NCBI GenBank assembly: GCA_030017815.1
Contig: JASEGX010000176.1
Coordinates: 1 to 5,067 of the forward strand
Direction: 5' to 3'
From: Thermodesulfobacteriota bacterium
Lineage (GTDB): Bacteria; Desulfobacterota; QYQD01
DNA: 5,067 nt
Within the stretch, counting starts at the first letter, position 1, and every line of letters starts with the position of its first letter. Shown here piece by piece: positions 1 to 4,873 of the stretch. The translations under genes were made by a program, and so were the position numbers. The notes under the pieces are model-generated. The model saw nothing but the letters and a program-made list of their open reading frames with translations. It did no database searches and was not told where the DNA came from.

Positions 1-70
1 AAAAGGGAGGTTGGGAGGGATTTAAAAATACTTTTTCAAACAGCTAAACTGATACGATGGTTTAAAGTCA
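1..70 (+). other. leader of the iron-sulfur gene, possibly with the tail of an upstream gene
   Basis: This short stretch precedes the iron-sulfur gene. One forward frame is open from the window edge to a TAA at 45-47 (14 codons) and could be the end of an upstream operon member, but it is too short to assign. In the frame of the downstream gene a TGA at 50-52 blocks any longer start. The purine-rich run at 5-20 is too far from the ATG at 71 to act as its ribosome binding site. No convincing promoter was seen. Confidence 0.3.
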
Positions 71-1051
71 ATGCCTACCGAAGCCATACGAAGCATAGCG
101 GCGAAGGCCCTGGAAGAAAAAAAGGTTGACTTGGTCATAGGTTTCACGCCGGGAGCAACCCCGCTTACTACCCAGCCGGCGTTTATAGAAGGGCCTTCCG
201 CAGCGGGAAAGCTCATCTGGAATGACTTCTGCGTGAGCAACCTGGCCAAAAATCTGCTCAGGCGGGACAAGAAGATCGGCATTATCGCCAATGGCTGCAC
301 CTCACGCAATATCGTTGTTTATATCGTGGAAAATCAAATCAGAAGGGAAGACATCTATATTATAGGCGTTCCCTGCCAGGGGATGCTGGACAGGCATAAG
401 ATTAAGGCGCTCTCAGGCAAAAAGAAGATAAAAGACATCAGGACGGAATCCGATCGGGTGATATGGTCAGGTAATGCCTTCACCAAGGAATATCCGCGCC
501 GCGAACTCCTCCGTCAGAGCTGCCTTTATTGCCGGCATAAAAATCCTGTCATCTACGACATCCTGGCCGGAGAGCCGGGGGATGAAGATAAAGAAACGGC
601 CGATCAGGATATAGAGGCGCTGGAGGCCCAATCTGCAGAAGAACGTTTAGAATACTTCCGAACCCTATTTGACCGCTGCACCCTGTGTTATGCCTGCCGT
701 AATGCCTGTCCGGTCTGCTATTGCCCAACCTGTTTTGTGGATCGAACCGATCCTAAGTGGTTTGATAAACCGCCCGTCTCCGGAGATGCCTTTACCTTTC
801 ACCTCCTCCGCGCCATGCACTGCGCCGGCCGCTGTACAGATTGCGGGGCCTGTGAGAGCGCCTGTCCGGTGGGCATACCAATAACCAAACTCACCCGCAA
901 GTTGAATAAGGACATACGCACACTTTACAACTTTGAGGCGGGATTGAGCATCGAGACGCCATCGCCCCTTTCTGTGTATGATCTGGAAGACCCGCAGGAT
1001 TTCATACTCACCGAAGAGCTTAAAAAGAAAGCCAAAATCATCACCTCATAA
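71..1051 (+). CDS. 4Fe-4S dicluster electron-transfer protein (FrhB/FdhB- and Hdr-associated type)
   Basis: This is a 326-residue soluble iron-sulfur protein likely to carry electrons inside a cytoplasmic redox complex of the hydrogenase, formate dehydrogenase or heterodisulfide reductase kind. The N-terminal half (about 1-160) resembles the coenzyme F420 hydrogenase/dehydrogenase beta-subunit fold, with conserved-looking cysteines at C54, C76, C102 and a C151-x2-C154 pair. The C-terminal half holds two ferredoxin motifs, C203-x2-C206-x2-C209-x3-C213-P and C255-x2-C258-x2-C261-x3-C265-P. Extra cysteines at C216, C218, C221 and C251 could bind a further cluster. There is no signal peptide or membrane helix. 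ATG 71 is the only Met start possible after the in-frame TGA at 50-52, and the open frame starts just before a family-like helix and the motif VDLVIG. The ribosome binding site is weak, so translation may be coupled to an upstream gene. The Fe-S protein call is secure; the partner complex is inferred. Confidence 0.85.
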   Translation: MPTEAIRSIAAKALEEKKVDLVIGFTPGATPLTTQPAFIEGPSAAGKLIWNDFCVSNLAKNLLRRDKKIGIIANGCTSRNIVVYIVENQIRREDIYIIGVPCQGMLDRHKIKALSGKKKIKDIRTESDRVIWSGNAFTKEYPRRELLRQSCLYCRHKNPVIYDILAGEPGDEDKETADQDIEALEAQSAEERLEYFRTLFDRCTLCYACRNACPVCYCPTCFVDRTDPKWFDKPPVSGDAFTFHLLRAMHCAGRCTDCGACESACPVGIPITKLTRKLNKDIRTLYNFEAGLSIETPSPLSVYDLEDPQDFILTEELKKKAKIITS

Positions 1052-1274
1052 AAGTGAAGACCCTGCCGCCCGCGCAGAAAAAACAATGAAACCGCAGAGG
1101 GCACAGGGGGAAACACCAGAAATTCAGGTAATATCTCAACCATTCCTTTTTGATATCATTGTAAAATTGCATGATATTGGGGCATAATATTCAAGAAAAT
1201 ATCAAGAATAAAAATTGATTTTATATGACAGGCTTGATAATAGGTATGATATACAGAAACTATACAATAACTTG
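1052..1274. other. AT-rich intergenic region left of the integron cassette
   Basis: No gene is supported here. The first 90 bases are of mixed composition and the rest is strongly AT-rich. A 7-bp inverted repeat (1153-1159 with 1171-1177, 11-base loop) is AT-only apart from one pair per arm and has no T-tract, so it is not a good terminator. Just after the iron-sulfur gene a 4-bp CTGC/GCAG stem followed by A residues is equally weak. There is no GC-rich attC-like stem left of the cassette boundary and no integrase gene. Possible promoter elements lie in the last 60 bases and are listed separately. Confidence 0.6.
1215..1250 (+). promoter_or_regulatory. possible sigma-70-like promoter region upstream of the cassette gene
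   Basis: Several partial matches to sigma-70 boxes overlap here: TTGATT (1215-1220), ATGACA (1225-1230), GATAAT (1236-1241) and TATGAT (1245-1250). No pair combines two good boxes with the usual 16-18 base spacing, so the exact promoter cannot be named. The AT-richness, and the position 40-75 bases before the HNH gene, make transcription starting here reasonable. If the cassette was inserted into pre-existing DNA, the same promoter may originally have served the P-loop NTPase gene. Confidence 0.25.
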
Positions 1275-1280
1275 TTGGCT
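1274..1280 (+). other. cassette 5' core box (1R-type), left recombination junction
   Basis: GTTGGCT matches the integron core site GTTRRRY at six of seven positions and lies 10 bases before the HNH start codon. It is the exact reverse complement of the left box of the cassette's own attC at 1695-1701. By the known integrase reaction the G belongs to the recipient DNA and the TTGGCT to the incoming cassette. The sequence left of it does not fold into an attC, so the recipient site was an attI or a secondary site. Confidence 0.7.
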
Positions 1281-1780
1281 GAATGAGAAATGAATGAGAC
1301 CTGTGCAATCTGTGGCTGCCGACTCCATAGGAACAAAAACACATATGCATCTCCGACTCCTGAAGGCCGGTCACACGCGTCAAAACACCATCATATCCCT
1401 GAAAGGTTTTTCGGACGTTCAATGAATCGCCGAGGCACCCAAAGAGGCAAAATCTTCGAGAAATGCCCTTGGGGTTACGAACGGGAGACTGCGGTCTTTT
1501 GTTACGACTGCCATGAAGAATTGCTCCACAATCCAGTGCTCCTGCCCGAAGATGTCAAAAAGTTTGCAGACATCGTCCGGAGCAGAGGACTTGCTGAGGA
1601 CAATAAGGCTGAGTCCCGAGAAAAGATAGCTGGAAGGATCAAATTGTTCCATGAAATCATACAACGTGGACTCGAACAATTAGAAAAGGAACACAGCCAA
1701 CACTTCAGTTAAGCGGACGGGCATGGAACGGGGTTTGATTTTTCTGGCAGGCCGGTGGCCGCCCGCCGCTTACTTTTGAG
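1275..1780 (+). mobile_element. integron gene cassette (HNH-like gene plus attC)
   Basis: This 506-bp unit has the standard cassette layout: a very short 5' leader (15 bases), one gene reading towards the attC site, and an attC that overlaps the gene's 3' end. The left boundary is the G/TT point in GTTGGCT (1274-1280) and the right boundary is the G/TT point in GTTATGC (1780-1786). The left box is an exact reverse complement of the attC left box AGCCAAC (1695-1701), so the circularised cassette would have a perfect 7-bp outer stem. That property is known for integron cassettes and supports both boundaries at once. No intI gene, attI site or neighbouring attC is seen, so the array is either incomplete or this is a lone insertion. 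Confidence 0.8.
1290..1712 (+). CDS. small HNH-like zinc-binding protein (putative endonuclease), cassette-borne
   Basis: This 140-residue protein has the ligand layout of HNH/McrA-type nucleases: a C5-x2-C8 knuckle, a central HHHIPERF stretch (H33-H35), and C71-x2-C74-H75 followed by H80-N81. The four cysteines would bind a structural zinc, and the central histidines would be the metal/catalytic part of a beta-beta-alpha-metal fold. The C-terminal 50 residues are charged and helical and contain no further motif. It lacks an associated methylase or toxin partner, so a defence or DNA-processing role is only a possibility. ATG 1290 is the first start after the in-frame TGA at 1284-1286; the preceding GAGAA is a weak ribosome binding site. 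The TAA stop lies inside attC, as in many cassette genes. The alternative is a zinc-finger protein without nuclease activity. Confidence 0.7.
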   Translation: MNETCAICGCRLHRNKNTYASPTPEGRSHASKHHHIPERFFGRSMNRRGTQRGKIFEKCPWGYERETAVFCYDCHEELLHNPVLLPEDVKKFADIVRSRGLAEDNKAESREKIAGRIKLFHEIIQRGLEQLEKEHSQHFS

Positions 1781-1786
1781 TTATGC
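1695..1786 (+). other. attC recombination site (59-base element)
   Basis: This imperfect inverted repeat has the four-box attC plan. Outer boxes are AGCCAAC (1695-1701) and GTTATGC (1780-1786). They are followed inwards by unpaired spacers of 8 and 7 bases. The inner stem pairs 1710-1716 (TAAGCGG) with 1766-1772 and 1718-1722 (CGGGC) with 1761-1765, twelve pairs in all. A1717 is bulged, which is the extrahelical base that gives integrases strand choice. Between the arms is a variable terminal structure with a small GGCC/GGCC hairpin (1750-1760). The total of 92 bases is within the known attC range. The integrated outer boxes pair poorly with each other because the right one comes from the downstream neighbour; with the cassette's own 5' box they pair fully. 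Confidence 0.85.
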
Positions 1787-1796
1787 ATAGATGAAT

Positions 1797-1802
1797 AAAG
1801 GA
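1797..1802 (+). promoter_or_regulatory. ribosome binding site for the P-loop NTPase gene
   Basis: AAAGGA lies 8 bases before GTG 1811 and decides this start. The only nearby ATG (1804) is in another frame and meets a stop after eight codons, while the NTPase frame has a TAA at 1796-1798 just upstream. Confidence 0.55.
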
Positions 1803-1810
1803 TATGGCTT

Positions 1811-2074
1811 GTGTCTCTGGCGTTGATTAAAAGACAGATAGCTCAATTTCTGCAGACAGATACACTAGAAGTGATGGCCATTAGAGGGGCATGGGGTGTT
1901 GGTAAAACTTTTGCGTGGAATAAGTACCTAAATGAGGCAAAACACAATAATAGAATAGCACTAGACAATTACTCATATGTCTCCCTTTTCGGCCTTAATT
2001 CCATGGATGAACTTAAACTTTCAATATTCATGGATGCTATTCATAAGAAGAATATTGATGTAAGATGCTTTTAG
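1811..2074 (+). pseudogene. P-loop NTPase (KAP-like), N-terminal fragment, cut by an IS3-family element
   Basis: The 87 codons contain a clear Walker A motif, GAWGVGKT (residues 26-33, with K32 the phosphate-binding lysine), in a context (VMAIRGAWGVGKTFAWNKYL) typical of KAP-like and related P-loop ATPases of genomic islands. Such proteins usually run to several hundred residues. The reading frame ends at a TAG formed at the edge of the insertion sequence. The Walker B half continues in the same frame at about 3315-3772 on the other side. The start is GTG 1811 with AAAGGA upstream. The gene is more AT-rich than the cassette before it and the transposases after it, which suggests a separate origin. 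A role in anti-phage defence is possible for this class but is not shown here. Confidence 0.65.
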
Positions 2075-2085
2075 TGGACACCAAA
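2075..2085 (+). repeat. left terminal inverted repeat of the IS3-family element
   Basis: Ten of eleven bases match the reverse complement of 3301-3311; the mismatch is at 2082. The match also extends outwards over 2072-2074. Further inwards it becomes patchy, as is usual for IS3-family ends. Confidence 0.75.
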
Positions 2086-2108
2086 GTTGAAGTAAAATAC
2101 TGAAAGAC

Positions 2109-2113
2109 GGAGG
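2109..2113 (+). promoter_or_regulatory. ribosome binding site of IS3 orfA
   Basis: GGAGG sits seven bases before ATG 2121, a strong Shine-Dalgarno match that fixes the orfA start. Confidence 0.75.
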
Positions 2114-2120
2114 TGTCACA

Positions 2121-2435
2121 ATGGAAAGGATTCCCAATGCGTTCTATACAAAGGAGCTTCGCGAGGAAGCAGTCAAGTTGGTAACAGAGGGCGGATTAAA
2201 TATACCAGAGGCGGGGCGCAGATTATCAATTGTCCCCTCAACGCTCCGGTACTGGGTCAAGGCGAGCAGGGAGGGTAAGCTTAAGGACGTCGGCAATAAA
2301 CAGAAGCCCCTTACCGAGATAGAGAAGGACCTCGCCCGGGTAAAACGTGAACTGGCTCAGGTAAAGATGGAGCGGGATTTCTTAAAAAAAGCGGCAGCGT
2401 ACTTTGCCAGGGAGCCGCAGTCAGGTACGCGATGA
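2121..2435 (+). CDS. IS3-family transposase OrfA (DNA-binding subunit)
   Basis: OrfA is a 104-residue protein that recognises the element's ends. Residues about 8-48 form a helix-turn-helix (FYTKELREEAVKLV, then IPEAGRRLSIVPSTLRYWVK). Residues about 64-90 form a leucine-zipper coiled coil with L64, I67, L71, V74, L78, V81 and L88 in heptad-like spacing, used for oligomerisation. The length is normal for the family. The stop TGA overlaps the orfB start as ATGA, and an A7 slippery run lies at codons 89-90. OrfA alone usually acts as a regulator, while the frameshifted OrfAB fusion is the transposase. Confidence 0.92.
   Translation: MERIPNAFYTKELREEAVKLVTEGGLNIPEAGRRLSIVPSTLRYWVKASREGKLKDVGNKQKPLTEIEKDLARVKRELAQVKMERDFLKKAAAYFAREPQSGTR
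2384..2390 (+). other. programmed -1 frameshift site (A7) of the IS3-family element
   Basis: Seven A residues followed by G are positioned as A AAA AAA in the orfA frame. OrfB is in the -1 frame relative to orfA, and that frame is open from 2390 up to and through the orfB start. Slippage here would give a 391-residue OrfAB fusion (90 residues of OrfA plus 301), the usual size for an IS3-family transposase. I did not identify a definite stimulatory stem-loop or pseudoknot. Confidence 0.7.
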
Positions 2436-3295
2436 TGAAGAGAATGCGACTCCACTATTCGATACCGTTTATGTGCCGTATGTTGAGCCTGTCCTCAAGC
2501 GGCTATTACGCATGGCTTGCTCGTAAACCTTCACACCATGCCCGGGAAGAGATAAGGTTGGAAGTAGAGATAAAAGCCGCACACAAAAGGACCCGTGAGA
2601 CCTGTGGGCCTGAAAGGTTGCAGCATGACCTTTCAGCACATGGCATAAAAGTAGGAATCTGCCGGATCAGACGGATCAGGAAAAAGCTCGGGATACGCTG
2701 TAAACAGACAAAGAAATTTAAGGCCACAACAGACTCGAAACATACATTGCCCGTAGCAGAGAACCTGCTCAATCAACAGTTCACAGCACCTGCACCGGGC
2801 AGAGTGTGGGTCAGCGACATCACGTATATACCTACCGAAGAAGGCTGGCTCTATCTTGCAGCTCACAAGGATCTCTTTACCGGCGAGGTTGTCGGATATG
2901 CAATGAGCCCCAGGATGACGAAAAACCTTGTCATGCAGTCTCTCTTCCGGGCAGTGGCAGCCAAACGACCGGGACCTGGTCTGATTCATCACTCGGATCG
3001 AGGGAGTCAGTACTGTTCGTATGAATACCGGAAGGTGCTGAAGCAGTTCGGTATGAAGGCATCGATGAGCCGGAAAGGCAACTGTTACGATAATGCTCCC
3101 ATGGAGAGCTTCTGGGGAACACTCAAGAACGAGCTTATCCATCACCGTCGCTATAAAACAAGACAGGAGGCAATAAAGGAGATTACCGAACACATCGAGG
3201 TCTTTTACAATAGGCAACGGCTGCAGGCAAGACTCGGTTATCTATCCCCTGTTGTATATGAGAGGCTATTCTATGAGAAAAAGGCATCGGCATAA
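2432..3295 (+). CDS. IS3-family transposase OrfB (DDE catalytic subunit)
   Basis: OrfB has 287 residues and carries the retroviral-integrase-like catalytic core. The triad is visible: D129 in WVSDITYI, D189 in HHSDRGSQY and E225 in NAPMESFWGTLKNE, with 59 and 35 residues between them, the spacing expected for IS3. An HTH_21-like region (about residues 40-90) precedes the core. Length and ending (FYNRQRLQARLGYLSPVVYE) are normal, so the enzyme looks intact. It starts at ATG 2432, overlapping orfA by four bases (ATGA), which allows re-initiation as well as expression as a frameshift fusion. The stop TAA lies 16 bases before the right terminal repeat. Confidence 0.95.
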   Translation: MMKRMRLHYSIPFMCRMLSLSSSGYYAWLARKPSHHAREEIRLEVEIKAAHKRTRETCGPERLQHDLSAHGIKVGICRIRRIRKKLGIRCKQTKKFKATTDSKHTLPVAENLLNQQFTAPAPGRVWVSDITYIPTEEGWLYLAAHKDLFTGEVVGYAMSPRMTKNLVMQSLFRAVAAKRPGPGLIHHSDRGSQYCSYEYRKVLKQFGMKASMSRKGNCYDNAPMESFWGTLKNELIHHRRYKTRQEAIKEITEHIEVFYNRQRLQARLGYLSPVVYERLFYEKKASA

Positions 3296-3300
3296 AGATA

Positions 3301-3311
3301 TTTCGTGTCCA
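3301..3311 (-). repeat. right terminal inverted repeat of the IS3-family element
   Basis: This is the reverse complement of 2075-2085 with one mismatch, and the match continues outwards to 3314. Its GTGTCC also forms a fortuitous GTG that opens the downstream NTPase fragment. Confidence 0.75.
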
Positions 3312-3772
3312 CTATTGACATCAGGGGTCATATTGGCATTACGCAAGACATAGCAAGTATCAAGTCAGCAGATAAAATACTCTCCTCTCTAAGCAGAAAA
3401 GCCATAGAATTATTTAGAGGACTACCCTATTCAAAAAACTTTTGGCCTACCATTCAATCTTTATCTTTTTATTCGATTAGAAATTCAATTATCTGCCTTG
3501 ACGATTTTGAACGTAAAGGGAAATTACTCGACGCACAAGATATAATGGGCTTGATTGCCTTCCTAAAGGAACAAAAGAAATGCAAAGTGATTTTAATACT
3601 AAACGATGAATCATTAGAGAACGCCGCATTAATCGATTACAAAAAATATCGGGAGAAGGTAATCGATATAGAGTTGGTATTCAATCCAAGTGCATCTGAG
3701 TGTGCTGAAATTGCTTTATCAAATGATGCACCATCCCTCAAATTAAAACAATTTATCGAGAATCTCGTGTAA
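3305..3772 (+). pseudogene. P-loop NTPase (KAP-like), middle fragment with Walker B, cut at both ends
   Basis: This fragment follows the insertion sequence in the same frame as the N-terminal piece; codons before about 3315 belong to the insertion sequence. It holds a hydrophobic strand ending in acidic residues, IICLDDFER (Walker B, residues 62-70 of this reading), and a second strand ILILNDE (96-102), probably the sensor region. After the Walker B region only about 85 residues remain, whereas P-loop NTPases of this kind normally carry a long helical C-terminal part. The TAA at 3770-3772 ends the frame two bases before the inverted repeat of the next mobile element, so the C-terminus was probably lost through that insertion or a linked deletion. 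The restored protein would be about 238 residues and is unlikely to be functional. Confidence 0.65.
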
Positions 3773-3774
3773 GA

Positions 3775-3798
3775 ATGGGGACGCTGGTAAAAAAATAA
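3775..3798 (+). repeat. left inverted repeat of the RAYT element
   Basis: 24 bases beginning ATGGGGACGCTGGT followed by A7 and TAA. Pairing with 4850-4873 fails only at one base of the A-run (3795). A TTGACA box (3800-3805) follows directly and may be the -35 element of the transposase promoter, although no good -10 box at the right distance is seen. Confidence 0.8.
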
Positions 3799-3834
3799 GT
3801 TGACAAAGGAAAGCGTAAATGCGAAATAGATCCC

Positions 3835-4842
3835 ATGCCAAGACAAGCCCGCCTTGACGCACCCGGTGTCCTGCATCACATCATGATCCGTGGAATCGAG
3901 CGTCGAAAGATATTCATAAATGATAGGGATCGGGAGGATATGATCGAGCGGCTGGCTAAACTCTTGCTTGAGACCCAAACGGCCTGTTACGCATGGGTGT
4001 TCATCCCGAATCATGCCCATTTTCTTGTCCGAACGGGTCTGACACCTCTTGCCACGGTGATGAGAAGGCTCCTCACGGGTTACGCCGTCAGTTTTAATCG
4101 CCGCCACAAGCGCCACGGCCAGCTGTTTCAGAATCGTTACAAATCCATTGTCTGCCAGGAAGATGCCTATCTGAAGGAACTTGTCCGGTATATTCACCTG
4201 AACCCGGTCTGTGCCGGCATTGTTTCCGGGCTTAAAGAACTGAATAGATACCCATATTGCGGGCATAGCGCACTGATGGGCAGAAAAAAGAGGCCGTGGC
4301 AGGATGTGGACTATGTTCTAGGATATTTTGGGAGAACGACCAATGGGGCAAGAAAGGCGTATCTGAACTACGTGGAGGCAGGAATTGGCCAGGGTCGTCA
4401 GGATGAACTGACAGGCGGGGGATTAATTCGAAGTGTTGGAGGTTGGTCGGAGGTAAAGAGGCTGAGACACCAGGGGCAGGACCATGTGATGAGCGATGAG
4501 CGGATTTTAGGCGATTCGGGGTTTGTAGAGGAGGTGATCTCCCAGGCCGACGAAAAGTACGAGCGTCATTACGAATTGAAACGTCGCGGGTATGACCTTG
4601 ATCGGATTGCCAAAAGGGTCGCCGAAATCTACGGGATGGAACCGCATGAAATATTTTTCAAGGGTAAGCAGCAACGAAAAGTGAAGGCAAGAAGTCTTTT
4701 CTGCTTTTGGGCAGTCAGTGAGTTGGGGATGCCGCTTAGAGAACTGGCCCGGCGGTTGGAAATGAGCTCCCCTGGCGTGGGGTTCTCGGTCGAAAGGGGA
4801 GAAACCATTGCCCGCGAAAATGGGTTGCAATTAATCGAATAA
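3835..4842 (+). CDS. REP-associated tyrosine transposase (RAYT, Y1/HUH family) with DnaA-like C-terminal segment
   Basis: The 335-residue protein is a single-strand HUH nuclease of the TnpA_REP type. The N-terminus RLDAPGVLHHIMIRG is characteristic. The metal-binding HUH pair is H60-A-H62 in FIPNHAHFLV, and the likely nucleophile is Y119 in RYIHLNPVCAG. The Y1 domain covers about residues 1-150. The remainder is unlike the short plain RAYTs. Residues about 221-330 contain ERILGDSGFVEEV and then IAKRVAEIYGM, KARSLFCFWAVSELGMPLRELARRLEMS, resembling the DnaA domain IV helix-turn-helix used for double-strand DNA recognition. That would give one protein a nicking domain and a duplex-reading domain. 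ATG 3835 is the start that gives the conserved N-terminus; the Shine-Dalgarno match is weak. No broken motif is seen. Confidence 0.9.
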   Translation: MPRQARLDAPGVLHHIMIRGIERRKIFINDRDREDMIERLAKLLLETQTACYAWVFIPNHAHFLVRTGLTPLATVMRRLLTGYAVSFNRRHKRHGQLFQNRYKSIVCQEDAYLKELVRYIHLNPVCAGIVSGLKELNRYPYCGHSALMGRKKRPWQDVDYVLGYFGRTTNGARKAYLNYVEAGIGQGRQDELTGGGLIRSVGGWSEVKRLRHQGQDHVMSDERILGDSGFVEEVISQADEKYERHYELKRRGYDLDRIAKRVAEIYGMEPHEIFFKGKQQRKVKARSLFCFWAVSELGMPLRELARRLEMSSPGVGFSVERGETIARENGLQLIE

Positions 4843-4849
4843 GGTTTTG

Positions 4850-4873
4850 TTACTTTTTTACCAGCGTCCCCAT
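4850..4873 (-). repeat. right inverted repeat of the RAYT element
   Basis: Reverse complement of 3775-3798 at 23 of 24 positions, beginning seven bases after the transposase stop codon. The short distance means the gene nearly fills the element. Confidence 0.8.

Larger units (their letters stand above)
2072..3314 (+). mobile_element. IS3-family insertion sequence inside the P-loop NTPase gene
   Basis: The element carries orfA and orfB in the standard overlapping arrangement and a DDE transposase of IS3 type. The conventional ends are TGGACAC (2075-2081) and GTGTCCA (3305-3311), giving 1237 bp. The inverted match extends outwards three more bases to TAG and CTA, giving 2072-3314 (1243 bp). 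With the longer ends, a 2-base TT repeat flanks the element, and removing the element plus one TT restores one open NTPase frame. With the shorter ends neither a clear target duplication nor frame restoration is obtained. IS3-family duplications are usually 3-5 bp, so the exact ends remain open. The element looks intact and potentially active. Confidence 0.88.
3775..4873 (+). mobile_element. RAYT/Y1 transposase element bounded by a 24-bp inverted repeat
   Basis: The 1099-bp unit has one gene, a Y1 transposase, and matching ends: 3775-3798 and 4850-4873 are reverse complements at 23 of 24 positions. The repeat starts at ATGGGGACGCTGGT and continues into an A-rich run. The match stops abruptly beyond the outer A/T, which places the ends there. 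Plain IS200/IS605 elements have subterminal hairpins rather than long matching ends; RAYT genes are typically flanked by inverted REP-type repeats. No target duplication is obvious. The element abuts the end of the broken NTPase gene. Confidence 0.7.

Noticed and set aside
1153..1177. 7-bp inverted repeat as an operator or terminator
   Set aside because: Short AT-rich repeats occur by chance in such AT-rich DNA and nothing around it supports a function.
978..1187. 69-codon open frame downstream of and overlapping the iron-sulfur gene
   Set aside because: It starts inside the iron-sulfur gene in another frame, ends in AT-rich non-coding DNA, and shows no motif.
1156..1422. 88-codon minus-strand open frame that could hint at a divergent integrase
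   Set aside because: It is far too short for a tyrosine recombinase, lacks the R-H-R-Y motifs, and overlaps the HNH start and the cassette junction.
1711..1771. GC-rich inverted repeat after the HNH gene read as a rho-independent terminator
   Set aside because: The 38-base loop, the lack of a T-run after the right arm, the bulged base and the flanking AAC/GTT boxes fit attC and not a terminator.
2633..3217. 194-codon open frame on the minus strand
   Set aside because: It lies wholly opposite orfB, whose catalytic motifs are intact, and its translation shows no domain or family pattern.
3637..4266. 209-codon open frame on the minus strand
   Set aside because: It runs antisense across the end of the NTPase fragment, the element boundary and the start of the transposase gene; such a span across an insertion junction is not a conserved gene.
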